Assembly (NCBI GenBank): GCA_013204645.1
Contig: JABMSE010000033.1
Coordinates: forward strand, 1-33,584
From: Candidatus Saganbacteria bacterium
Lineage (GTDB): Bacteria > Margulisbacteria > WOR-1 > O2-12-FULL-45-9
DNA length: 33,584 nt
Direction: 5' to 3'
The position numbers and the translations under genes were made by a program. Under the pieces are notes generated by a model. It did not search any database. It was given only the letters and a program-made list of their open reading frames with translations, and was not told where the DNA came from. Positions 1 to 6,972 of this stretch are shown piece after piece (the stretch's first letter is position 1; every line of letters begins with the position of its first letter).

Positions 1-158
1 GTCTGGACGACTGCTTGCTACGGCCTTCCCCTCAGGTACCCGCGCCCCCTTGATCCCTGGACGGGCTCAAATGCCCCTTCCTCCTCCCTAGATTGAGACC
101 GTCTTCGCAAAAGATATGCTTTGAATCGTTTGTGGAATACGGAAAGCAAAAAGGTGGT
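1..158. other. GC-rich edge segment, unassigned
   Basis: No convincing reading frame is visible here. The first 60 bases are about 67% G+C and the next 60 about 52%, well above the surrounding genes. Short self-complementary stretches exist, for example GGGC/GCCC around positions 63-76. This composition is what a structured RNA gene can look like in an AT-leaning genome, and the segment is cut by the window edge. I compared it by eye with tmRNA, 4.5S/SRP RNA, RNase P RNA and 6S RNA and could not make a match. It lies just downstream of the gpmI stop codon. Confidence 0.3.
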
Positions 159-1793
159 CTAAGCCAAAATCAAAGACTGAGCTGTCATATCAGAAGGTTT
201 CGAAAGGTCCATTAAATCAAGGACGGTTACTCCAACATCGGGAATAATTCCGTTTTCCTTTAGTTTTACATCTTTCCCAAGGACCCAAAAAGGCACAGGA
301 TTCAGAGAATGTTGGGTGCTTACAATTTCTTTGTCGCTCTTTTTAAAAAACATTTCATCAGCGTTTCCATGATCTGCGGTTATGATAAATACTCCGCCCT
401 TAGCTAGAACAGCCGGCACTAATTTTGCAAGACATTTAGAAATGGCCTCCAGGGCAGCTACGGCAGCTTCTAGGTTGCCGGTGTGGCCAATCATGTCCCC
501 ATTTTGGAAGTTATGGACGATTAAAGAATATTTTCCTGATTCTATAGCGCCTAAAGCATATTCAGTCTCCAGATAGGCGGTCATTTCCGGGACCAGATCG
601 TAGCGTTTCCCTTCTTCGGTCTTTTCTTTTAGTTTTAGATCCTGTGCCAGATGCCGATCTTCGCCCGGGAAGGGGGCTGTTCTTCTTCCGGAAAACCAGC
701 CGGTAACGTGGGCGAATTTTTCCGGCCCAGCCAGACGCAACTGTTTAAGTCCAGCCTTGGAAACCACTTCTCCAACTGTAGCTGGGACCTGTTTCTCAGG
801 AAAAGCAGTCAATGCAGCTAATCCTGGATAATATTCGGTCATAGCCACAAAAGTAATATTTGGTATTTTTTTGCGAAGGGCTTGGATTTCATTATAGGTT
901 TCATCATCAATGGGTTTGGTACCTTGTTTATAATTAAAGAATTTCTTGTCGCTTTCACAAAAGGCTGCTGTTAATTGTATGGCACGATCCTGCCGGAAGT
1001 TGAAAAAGACAACCGAATCATTTGGACCGATACCTTTATAATCTCCAATAATAGTTGGTCGAATAAATTCATCGGTTTGGCCTCGAGCATAGGAGCTTTC
1101 AATTGCTTCTTTCGCGGTTTTTGCCCGATATTCACCTTTCCCATCTACTAGCGCTTTCATAGCTACTAGTGTTTTGTCCCAGGCTGTGTCGCGATCCATG
1201 GCAATCTCGCGTCCCATAATCGAAACAATCTTTGCGACATTTTGAAAGTCGAGCTCGGCAATTTTATCCTCTAACATTTTTAAATAAATTTCACCGGCTG
1301 CCTTGGGGTTAGTGTCTCTTCCGTCGGTGAATAAGTGAATATCTACTTTTTTTAGTTCCGACTTTTTAGCTAACGTAAGTAGGGCAAACAAATGTGCGAT
1401 ACTGGCATGCACGGTTCCCCCATGGCCTTGCAGGAGCCCTATTAGATGAAGGGTAGAATTATGTTCTTTGCAATTATTGATGGCAGCAAGCAATGCTTTG
1501 TTTTTATCAAAGCTTCCATCAGCTATGGCAACATTTACGCGTTCAATGGATTGATAAACAACGCGCCCAGCCCCCATATTAAGATGATTGACTTCGGAAT
1601 TTCCCATCGTGCCTTTGGGAAGACCTACGGCAAGACCTGAACATTCGAGTGTAGAGTAGGGATGATTTTTAAAAAGATCAGCTAAAAATGGCGCGCGACC
1701 TTGTTTTATTGCTTCATAAATGGCATTGCGGCTATCATTTTTCCCTAGCGCAAATCCATCCAGTATACATAAGTAAACGAGTTTACTCGGCAT
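159..1793 (-). CDS. gpmI: 2,3-bisphosphoglycerate-independent phosphoglycerate mutase
   Basis: Interconverts 3- and 2-phosphoglycerate in glycolysis/gluconeogenesis using two metal ions (usually Mn2+) and a phosphoserine intermediate; cytosolic. The 544-residue product is slightly longer than the usual ~510. Visible motifs are the N-terminal metal aspartate D12 in ILDGFALG, the nucleophile S66 in GTMGNSEVNH, FTDGRDTNP, GREIAMDRD, the phosphate-binding NFRQDRA, and the C-terminal metal motif TADHGNADEM. These are the alkaline-phosphatase-superfamily residues expected for this family. It is divergent from secG. No Shine-Dalgarno precedes the ATG; a -10 box sits 6 bases upstream, so the mRNA is probably leaderless. 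Identity is near certain. Confidence 0.97.
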   Translation of the reverse strand: MPSKLVYLCILDGFALGKNDSRNAIYEAIKQGRAPFLADLFKNHPYSTLECSGLAVGLPKGTMGNSEVNHLNMGAGRVVYQSIERVNVAIADGSFDKNKALLAAINNCKEHNSTLHLIGLLQGHGGTVHASIAHLFALLTLAKKSELKKVDIHLFTDGRDTNPKAAGEIYLKMLEDKIAELDFQNVAKIVSIMGREIAMDRDTAWDKTLVAMKALVDGKGEYRAKTAKEAIESSYARGQTDEFIRPTIIGDYKGIGPNDSVVFFNFRQDRAIQLTAAFCESDKKFFNYKQGTKPIDDETYNEIQALRKKIPNITFVAMTEYYPGLAALTAFPEKQVPATVGEVVSKAGLKQLRLAGPEKFAHVTGWFSGRRTAPFPGEDRHLAQDLKLKEKTEEGKRYDLVPEMTAYLETEYALGAIESGKYSLIVHNFQNGDMIGHTGNLEAAVAALEAISKCLAKLVPAVLAKGGVFIITADHGNADEMFFKKSDKEIVSTQHSLNPVPFWVLGKDVKLKENGIIPDVGVTVLDLMDLSKPSDMTAQSLILA

Positions 1794-1799
1794 AGGTAT

Positions 1800-1828
1800 A
1801 TTTTACACTAAAACAATAGATTTGACAA
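1800..1828 (-). promoter_or_regulatory. gpmI promoter, leaderless type
   Basis: Read on the minus strand: TTGTCA (complement of 1823-1828), 17-bp spacer, TAAAAT (complement of 1800-1805), then 6 bases to the gpmI ATG. Transcription would begin at or next to the start codon, and no Shine-Dalgarno is present. The -35 box overlaps the secG -35 box on the other strand. Confidence 0.7.
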
Positions 1829-1850
1829 AATAATGCCCTTAAGCTAGAAT
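1822..1850 (+). promoter_or_regulatory. secG promoter, leaderless type
   Basis: A consensus TTGACA (1822-1827), 17-bp spacer and TAGAAT (1845-1850) end 8 bases before the secG ATG. The predicted transcription start coincides with the start codon and no Shine-Dalgarno is visible. Its -35 overlaps that of the divergent gpmI promoter by five bases, so the two may compete for polymerase. Confidence 0.75.
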
Positions 1851-1858
1851 ATAAAATC

Positions 1859-2077
1859 ATGAGATTGGTATTATTAGTCTTTCAGTTAACAATTGCAGTA
1901 GCTTTAATCGTTTCAGTTTTGTTGCATACAGCTAAAGGCGAAGGCTTAGGTGGAATTGGCGGTTCGGCAAAATTATTCGGCTCACCCAAAGGTATGGAAA
2001 AGGGCCTGGATCGCATTACCTGGGCCTGTGCTATTGGTTTTCTGGCAATTTCTGTAGTCTTGGTTCTTTTAAAATAA
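1859..2077 (+). CDS. secG: Preprotein translocase subunit SecG
   Basis: Small membrane subunit of the SecYEG channel that exports unfolded proteins across the inner membrane. The 72-residue product has the family layout: a first membrane helix (about residues 3-22), a glycine-rich cytoplasmic loop with GLGGIGGSAKLFGSPKGMEK, and a second helix (about 52-71). Length and the GGxGGSA.LFG loop are typical of SecG. It probably heads a short operon with the channel-like gene 13 bases downstream. There is no Shine-Dalgarno and the -10 box is 8 bases from the ATG, suggesting a leaderless message. The gpmI-secG pairing is a common neighbourhood in bacteria. Confidence 0.93.
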   Translation: MRLVLLVFQLTIAVALIVSVLLHTAKGEGLGGIGGSAKLFGSPKGMEKGLDRITWACAIGFLAISVVLVLLK

Positions 2078-2090
2078 AAGGGAGGCAAAT

Positions 2091-2747
2091 ATGGATTTGA
2101 CAAATTTTATAAATTCGCTTGATTTAACCTGGATGGCTATTTGGCCTCCGATTATCAATATGATTGCTGCTTTATTTCTTCTTTTAATTGGTCTTCTGAT
2201 TGCACGCGGTTTAGGAAATTTAACTACAATGGTACTTAAAGTTATCCAACTTGATAAAGGAGCAGAGCAGGTTGGCTTTAAAACCATTTTGGAAAAGGGT
2301 GGACTTAAAAAGAGTGCCTCTGAGCTGGTTGGAAGTTTTATCTACTGGGTTATTGCTTTTTTGGTTATATTCGGTGTTACCGGTGCCTTTGGCCTTCCAA
2401 TTGGATTAGCTTTGCTTAGGTTTTTTGCCTATATGGGGATTGTTTTGTTGGCAGCTTTAATCCTTGGGGTTGGCGTGTTTATGGCGGGAGTGATTTCAGG
2501 GATTGTGAAAATTATTATGGCAAATTTGGGGATAGAAGCTTCGGGAATAGTTTCTCGCGTTATCTTTTATGTAATCATCATTTTTGCTTTTTTAGGAGCT
2601 TTGGCTGAGCTTGGTTTCAGTCCGGACTGGACTCCACACATCGGGATCATTCTTGGCATGCCGGCGTTGGCTATTGCTATTGCTTTTGGCTTAGGCTGCA
2701 AAGATATGGCTGCCGATTTCCTTTCTAGGCTTTTTAAGGGAAAATAA
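2091..2747 (+). CDS. Putative membrane protein with MscS-type conserved TM helices
   Basis: A 218-residue integral membrane protein with about five hydrophobic helices (roughly 15-40, 82-100, 107-135, 150-172, 185-205). The repeated pattern of a membrane helix followed by a short amphipathic segment (IARGLGNLTTMVLKVIQLD; GVISGIVKIIMANLGIEA) resembles the 'conserved TM helix' repeat found beside small-conductance mechanosensitive channels. It lacks the soluble MscS beta and alpha/beta domains, so channel function is only suggested. Start supported by GGGAGG 5 bases upstream of the ATG. It lies 13 bases after secG and 27 bases before a secreted beta-rich protein, probably in one transcript. Alternative: a generic membrane protein of unknown role. 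Confidence 0.7.
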   Translation: MDLTNFINSLDLTWMAIWPPIINMIAALFLLLIGLLIARGLGNLTTMVLKVIQLDKGAEQVGFKTILEKGGLKKSASELVGSFIYWVIAFLVIFGVTGAFGLPIGLALLRFFAYMGIVLLAALILGVGVFMAGVISGIVKIIMANLGIEASGIVSRVIFYVIIIFAFLGALAELGFSPDWTPHIGIILGMPALAIAIAFGLGCKDMAADFLSRLFKGK

Positions 2748-2774
2748 ATATAGTAGAAATGGAGGTGAAAAAAC

Positions 2775-3314
2775 ATGATTAAAAAAATCGGATTAATATT
2801 AATTGTTACGTTGATATTTGGAGCGATTTCGACTGCTTCCGCGCTTACGGTTTCTCCGAAGTTCTCTTATGTAGGATTTTTGGGAGTAGGTTGCGAGTTT
2901 TCTCCTTTGCATCAAATAAGTAAGGATATTGATTTGATGGGAGAAATTAACTGGGAATTCTGGGGATGGAATGGTGGTGCTGGCTTTGTTTATGGGGAAT
3001 TGAATGCCGTTTATAACCTTCAACCAGTTAAAACCCAAGAAGCTAGCGGAGGATTGGCCCTTAATCCTTATGTTGGTGGTGGCCTAATTTATGGTTTTCC
3101 GATGGGAACAGCTTTGGGTTCAGGAAGCTTTGGTGGAGGCCTTGGTTTTGGTCTATTTGGTGGGGTAACCGCTAAATTGAATCCTTATACTTGGTTTGCA
3201 CAGTTGAAATATGCTACTGTACCTATCACCTTGAATTATCCTGCTCCCTTGCCCTCTATAACTACCAATGCCCTGGGATTAGGTTTTGAAACTGGCATCA
3301 GGCTTGAAATGTAA
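2775..3314 (+). CDS. Small outer-membrane-type beta-barrel protein
   Basis: 179 residues with a clear signal peptide (basic MIKK start, hydrophobic core to about residue 20, cleavage near ASA). The mature part alternates polar and hydrophobic residues and is rich in Gly and aromatics (GLGFGLFGGVTAKLNPYTWF). This is the pattern of short transmembrane beta-strands, and the chain ends in a strand-like segment (GLGFETGIRLEM). I do not recognise a named family; a small periplasmic or outer-membrane barrel is the best reading. GGAGGTG 7 bases before the ATG decides the start. It is the last gene of the secG transcript, closed by a strong terminator. Confidence 0.65.
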   Translation: MIKKIGLILIVTLIFGAISTASALTVSPKFSYVGFLGVGCEFSPLHQISKDIDLMGEINWEFWGWNGGAGFVYGELNAVYNLQPVKTQEASGGLALNPYVGGGLIYGFPMGTALGSGSFGGGLGFGLFGGVTAKLNPYTWFAQLKYATVPITLNYPAPLPSITTNALGLGFETGIRLEM

Positions 3315-3338
3315 TTGTAATTGATTTTTTTGTTTTTC

Positions 3339-3380
3339 AAAGCCCTTTGAGAGTTTATCTTTCAAAGGGCTTTCTTCTTT
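3339..3380 (+). terminator. Rho-independent terminator
   Basis: A perfect 12-bp stem (AAAGCCCTTTGA at 3339-3350 with TCAAAGGGCTTT at 3362-3373) and an 11-base loop are followed by a T-rich run (CTTCTTTT). It lies 25 bases after the stop of the barrel gene and ends the secG transcript. The stem has A/T-rich flanks on both sides and may work in both directions. Confidence 0.88.
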
Positions 3381-3400
3381 TAGGTTGAAATTCACTAAAA

Positions 3401-3624
3401 AAAACTCAACATTTTAAATTAAGTATTATCGTCGACGAGCCATTGAAAACAAGGCGAACGTAGGAGGAAATTTCATCTGTCTGAGGAGGAGCACTACCTC
3501 TTATTATTTAACTGAAGCGACGACGAGTTATGAGATTTCCCCTCAGTGAGTTGCAGTTTTCAAGGCGAGGAGACGCACCTATTGTTTAGAATGACCCAAT
3601 ACTCAATTAAAAATGTTGAGTTTT
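3401..3624. repeat. 224-bp long inverted-repeat (MITE-like) element
   Basis: The ends are 27-bp inverted repeats (3401-3427 and 3598-3624) matching at 25 of 27 positions. Two inner blocks pair in the same order: TTGAAAAC at 3443-3450 with GTTTTCAA at 3556-3563, and GGAAATTTCAT at 3466-3476 with ATGAGATTTCC at 3530-3540 (one mismatch). Blocks two and three are separated by 15 bases on both arms. The element has no coding capacity and fills most of the gap between a terminator and the next promoter. A non-autonomous mobile element or a large structured RNA are the main readings. I see no certain target-site duplication. The remaining bases of this intergenic gap hold only the terminator and promoter listed separately. 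Confidence 0.75.
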
Positions 3625-3643
3625 AAGATTTATGAAGAAGTGC

Positions 3644-3671
3644 TTGACAAACCCTCACAATATGTTAGATT
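3644..3671 (+). promoter_or_regulatory. Sigma70-type promoter for the small secreted protein pair
   Basis: TTGACA (3644-3649), 16-bp spacer, and TAGATT (3666-3671) with an upstream TG giving an extended -10. The predicted start near 3678 leaves a leader of about 35 bases that carries a strong Shine-Dalgarno, unlike the leaderless promoters elsewhere in the window. Confidence 0.75.
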
Positions 3672-3712
3672 ACGCCTAGAATTAGTTTTGTGAAGTAAAG
3701 GGGGTGAGACAA

Positions 3713-4150
3713 ATGAAAAAGCTTCTAGTTTTATTTTTTGTTCTTTCCGTGATCCTTATTCCAACTGCTGCTATGGCGGGTAATTTAGGCGTAGGTGTTT
3801 GGGGAAATTGGCCCGTACTTCGCTATAATTTCCCACAAGGGATTTCTGGTAGTCTTGGTTTGGCCTATACCAGCACTGGTGGAACTACCACACTTCCTAT
3901 TCTAGTAAAGGTAGATTATAACTTAAGGCAGTTTGGAAAAGTTCAGGAAGCTGTTGGAGTATATTATACGACTAACGGTGCAGCCACAGTAACCACAACT
4001 ATTGGTCTAACTTGGGGAGCTGAAGCAGCTTTAGCTGACAATCTAACGATTGGACCCGATCTTGTTGTCGTTAACTCATCTACGACTGCGGGAGTAAGCA
4101 CAACCAGGGTATTACCCTCTGTGAGTATTAAGGCAGCGCTTTATTTATAG
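3713..4150 (+). CDS. Small secreted / outer-membrane-like protein, paralogue 1
   Basis: 145 residues from the ATG at 3713, chosen because GGGGGTG lies 6 bases upstream; the GTG at 3704 would itself be part of that site. Signal peptide: MKKLL, hydrophobic core, cleavage after AMA near residue 22. The mature part is rich in Gly, Thr and Ser with alternating strand-like segments and ends SIKAALYL, as small outer-membrane barrels do. It resembles the next protein in overall pattern: an early segment with an 'LRYNF/LRFAI' strand, a central G-x-x-x-x-A strand, and a 'LADNLTI/IAENLVI' strand. No named family recognised. Own promoter upstream, terminator directly downstream. Confidence 0.7.
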   Translation: MKKLLVLFFVLSVILIPTAAMAGNLGVGVWGNWPVLRYNFPQGISGSLGLAYTSTGGTTTLPILVKVDYNLRQFGKVQEAVGVYYTTNGAATVTTTIGLTWGAEAALADNLTIGPDLVVVNSSTTAGVSTTRVLPSVSIKAALYL

Positions 4151-4170
4151 TGATAGCGGATTTTTTATTT

Positions 4171-4208
4171 AGGAAAGGCCCTCATTTTTACTTTAAATGA
4201 GGGTTTTT
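4171..4208 (+). terminator. Terminator / attenuator between paralogues
   Basis: CCCTCATTT (4179-4187) pairs with AAATGAGGG (4195-4203) across a 7-base loop, followed by five T. Flanking AGGAAA and TTTCCT can lengthen the stem. It lies 20 bases before the ATG of the second paralogue, which shows no promoter of its own, so it probably acts as a partial terminator that sets a lower level for the downstream gene. Confidence 0.82.
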
Positions 4209-4228
4209 CCTTTGAGGAGGTAAGATAA

Positions 4229-4696
4229 ATGAAAAAAATCATTTTGATATTAGGATTAATAGTAATTTTTTCTTCCAATGCTATGGCCATGATTGTTGGC
4301 CTGGAAAATGGTTCGCCATACTTACGATTCGCAATTAGTGAAAACCAAGCGATTGATGTTGGTGCAGATTATGCTTCTCTTTCTAATTCTTCCACTACTC
4401 AATTGGATATTTGGGGACGTTTTAATCACAAAATTGCTGAGATTGGAGCAGTGACTGCGAGCTGGGCAGGAACAATTGGAGCAAGAGCTGCCCATACTTC
4501 TGCCGCTGATACCACCACTATTACATTAATTGGTTTGGTCTCCGCTTCTTATCCCATTGCGGAAAACCTTGTCATTTACGGAAACCTTAACCTTTTTAGC
4601 CTAGCCAGTGCCAGCAGCGGAGGAACAAGTACTACGTCATATGCGCTAATCTGGGGTGATACCAATGTATATTCCGGCGTAAGAGTCCTTCTGTAA
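4229..4696 (+). CDS. Small secreted / outer-membrane-like protein, paralogue 2
   Basis: 155 residues with a signal peptide (MKKII, hydrophobic core, cleavage near AMA at about residue 20). The mature chain is Ser/Thr/Ala/Gly-rich with repeated amphipathic strands (ITLIGLVSASYPIAENLVIY) and ends in a strand (VYSGVRVLL). Layout and local motifs mirror the upstream protein, so the two look like products of an old tandem duplication. GAGGAGG about 9 bases upstream of the ATG supports the start. Expression depends on read-through of the terminator just upstream unless a promoter escapes notice. Function unknown; an outer-membrane barrel is inferred. Confidence 0.68.
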   Translation: MKKIILILGLIVIFSSNAMAMIVGLENGSPYLRFAISENQAIDVGADYASLSNSSTTQLDIWGRFNHKIAEIGAVTASWAGTIGARAAHTSAADTTTITLIGLVSASYPIAENLVIYGNLNLFSLASASSGGTSTTSYALIWGDTNVYSGVRVLL

Positions 4697-4708
4697 ATTT
4701 AAAAATTG

Positions 4709-4717
4709 TGCTAAAAT
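4709..4717 (+). promoter_or_regulatory. mraY promoter (extended -10), leaderless type
   Basis: TGC-TAAAAT: an extended -10 box at 4709-4717 ends 6 bases before the GTG start of mraY. The region 17 bp further up (TTCTGT, 4689-4694) is only a weak -35, as is usual for extended -10 promoters. There is no Shine-Dalgarno between box and start codon. Transcription probably begins on the GTG and starts the cell-wall operon. Confidence 0.6.
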
Positions 4718-4723
4718 AGCTTA

Positions 4724-5674
4724 GTGGTTGGACAAATTTTGTTATTTCTGGCAGCGCTGGTTGTTTCGCTGCTTATAACCTTTCCGGTTTTGTGGGGACT
4801 TAATACTTTTAAGTTGTTTCAAGTTATCCGTCCCGAGGGGCCGCGCAGCCATATTGAAAAAAGCCACACCCCTACCATGGCTGGAATCGGTTTTGTCCTT
4901 TCGATTATCATCCTCTGCCTGGTTTTTATAAACTATGATTTTGATCCGCAATATCTAGCCTTGATCTTTTTAATCTTGGGCTTTGCTGCAATTGGGCTGA
5001 CCGATGACCTGCTCAAGGTTTTAAGACAGCAAAATTTAGGACTCAACTTTTGGCAAAAGATAATCTTGCAAACCGTATTAGCTTCGGTTTTTTCTTTATT
5101 TCTTTTATGGCTTGGACATAACCAGGATGTGGGTGGATTTTTAATGTTAATCGGATTTTCTAACCCCTTCTTATATTTTTTGCTTTCAGTTTTTATGATT
5201 GTGGGGACGGCTAATGCTACCAATTTAACTGATGGTTTAAATGGCTTGCTGGCTGGCACAGCCGGCATTGCTTTTCTGGCCTTTGCGCTGCTTTCGTTAA
5301 AACTAGGTATTTATGAAGCCTCATCTTTTTGCCTTATCGCAAGTGGTGCGGTATTTGCCTTTTTGTATTTTAATTTCCCCAAAGCCCGGGCTTTTATGGG
5401 GGATGTAGGATCGCTTTCAATTGGCGCGGCGCTGGCAGGGATTGCCATCATTATTCATCAGGAGCTAGTACTAATTATAATTGGGGCGGTTTTTGTGGCC
5501 GAAGCCTTGTCGGTTATTTTGCAGGTTATAGCCTTCAAGTTCTTTAAAAAACGTATTTTCAAAATGTCTCCGCTGCATCATCATTTCGAACTGATGGGAT
5601 ATAGCGAAACAAAAATAGTTATTGGCTTTTGGATTGTGGCAGCTATTTTAGGGTTGATTGGAGTTTTTCTTTAA
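4724..5674 (+). CDS. mraY: Phospho-N-acetylmuramoyl-pentapeptide transferase
   Basis: Transfers phospho-MurNAc-pentapeptide from UDP to undecaprenyl phosphate, giving lipid I; inner-membrane enzyme. 316 residues with about ten membrane helices. Family residues are present: the Asp pair TDDLLK (D94, D95), NATNLTDGLNGL (D170), AFMGDVGSLSIG (D227) and the histidine cluster PLHHHFEL (285-287). The start is GTG, without a Shine-Dalgarno and with a -10 box 6 bases upstream, implying a leaderless message. It heads a tightly packed mur operon; its TAA overlaps the murD ATG. The genes usually found before it (mraZ, mraW/rsmH, ftsI, murE, murF) are absent here. Confidence 0.97.
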   Translation: MVGQILLFLAALVVSLLITFPVLWGLNTFKLFQVIRPEGPRSHIEKSHTPTMAGIGFVLSIIILCLVFINYDFDPQYLALIFLILGFAAIGLTDDLLKVLRQQNLGLNFWQKIILQTVLASVFSLFLLWLGHNQDVGGFLMLIGFSNPFLYFLLSVFMIVGTANATNLTDGLNGLLAGTAGIAFLAFALLSLKLGIYEASSFCLIASGAVFAFLYFNFPKARAFMGDVGSLSIGAALAGIAIIIHQELVLIIIGAVFVAEALSVILQVIAFKFFKKRIFKMSPLHHHFELMGYSETKIVIGFWIVAAILGLIGVFL

Positions 5675-6972
5675 TGCAAAAATTTAAAGATAAGAAAATC
5701 ACGATTTTTGGAATGGCCAAAAGCGGGATTTCTGCTGCAAGAAGGCTTAATGCTCTGGGGGCGAGAGTGTTGATTACTGAAAAAAGGCCTGCTTCCTCTA
5801 TTGATCAGAACTTAATTTTAGAATTGCAGAAGCTAGGAATTGAGCTAGAGTTGGGTGGGCATAGTGAAAGAGCTCTAGGTTCTACGGATTTGATTGTAGT
5901 AAGCCCTGGGGTTCATCTTGATATTCCCATCCTTTGCAAAGCTTCCCAAGAGGAAATGCCTATTATTTCAGAAATTGAATTGGCCTATCAAATATTAAAA
6001 AAGCCAATTATTGCCATAACCGGAACCAATGGGAAAACCACCACCACAACCCTTACTTTCGAAATGTTAAAAGCTGGGGGCATCCGGGGGGTCGTGGCGG
6101 GCAACATTGGAAATCCGTTAAGTGCTGTTCTGGACGGAGGGCTCGATTATATTGTGGCCGAAATTAGCAGCTACCAGCTGGAAGCAATTCAAGCATTTAA
6201 GCCCAAAATCAGTGTTATTTTAAATATTCAGCCCGATCATTTAGCACGCCACAAAAGTATGGCCGAATATATAAAACAAAAATCACGTATTTTTGCCAAC
6301 CAAACCAGTGATGATTATCTTGTCTATAATCTGGATGACGCTCTCGTTTGCAAAATGGTACAAACGGCAGCGGCCAAGCAAGTGGGGGTTACCAAGTCTG
6401 ATCCTAACATTTTGGCCCTAAAGCCCTCTGAAATTAAAATCCCCGGAAGGCACAATCTGGAAAATGCCCTGGCAGCCGCCCAGGTTGCTTATTTGTGTGG
6501 AGTAAGTCGCGAAAAAGTGGCAGCTGTTTTACGCGCTTTCCCTGGGGTAGAACACCGCATTGAATATCTGACGAAAATTGATGGAGTGGAATTCTATAAT
6601 GATTCCAAATCTACTAATCCTGATTCAACCCTAGTTGCACTTGAAACTTTTGCTCATCGAAATGTTGTTCTTATTCTGGGGGGGCGCGATAAAGGAAGTG
6701 ATTTGAGCTCTTTGTGCAAAAAGATTAAAGAAGGGGTTAAGAGTGTTGTGTTGCTGGGAGAGGCGGCCTCTCGTTTTTCGAAGGCCCTTGAACAATCTGG
6801 ATATACAAAGATAAAACAGGTTAATTCTATTAAAGAAGCAGTTAAATCTGCTTCTAACCTGGCAAGTTCCGGTGATATCATACTTTTGTCCCCGGCCTGT
6901 TCTAGTTTTGACATGTTTGCTAATTTTGAGGAAAGGGGAAGGGCGTTTAAAGAATGCGTAAACCAAAAATAG
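5674..6972 (+). CDS. murD: UDP-N-acetylmuramoylalanine-D-glutamate ligase
   Basis: ATP-dependent cytosolic ligase adding D-Glu to UDP-MurNAc-L-Ala. The 432-residue chain shows an N-terminal dinucleotide-like fold (ITIFGMAKSGISA), the P-loop ITGTNGKTTTTT, AEISSYQLE, a Mur-ligase His in NIQPDHLARH, GRHNLENALAAA, the C-terminal-domain motif YNDSKSTNPDS, and the ending LLSPACSSFDMF...FEERG. I chose the ATG at 5674, which overlaps the mraY stop (TAATG). A longer frame starting at 5629 would add 15 residues read entirely out of frame inside mraY. It overlaps ftsW by 19 bases. Confidence 0.97.
   Translation: MQKFKDKKITIFGMAKSGISAARRLNALGARVLITEKRPASSIDQNLILELQKLGIELELGGHSERALGSTDLIVVSPGVHLDIPILCKASQEEMPIISEIELAYQILKKPIIAITGTNGKTTTTTLTFEMLKAGGIRGVVAGNIGNPLSAVLDGGLDYIVAEISSYQLEAIQAFKPKISVILNIQPDHLARHKSMAEYIKQKSRIFANQTSDDYLVYNLDDALVCKMVQTAAAKQVGVTKSDPNILALKPSEIKIPGRHNLENALAAAQVAYLCGVSREKVAAVLRAFPGVEHRIEYLTKIDGVEFYNDSKSTNPDSTLVALETFAHRNVVLILGGRDKGSDLSSLCKKIKEGVKSVVLLGEAASRFSKALEQSGYTKIKQVNSIKEAVKSASNLASSGDIILLSPACSSFDMFANFEERGRAFKECVNQK

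Noticed and set aside
3704..3712. GTG at 3704 as start of the small secreted protein
   Set aside because: The GTG is part of the ribosome-binding site for the ATG at 3713 and would put three extra residues before a normal MKK signal peptide start.
5629..5673. Longer murD start at 5629
   Set aside because: It reads mraY out of frame; the ATG at 5674 overlapping the mraY stop fits the family N-terminus and the operon's junction style.
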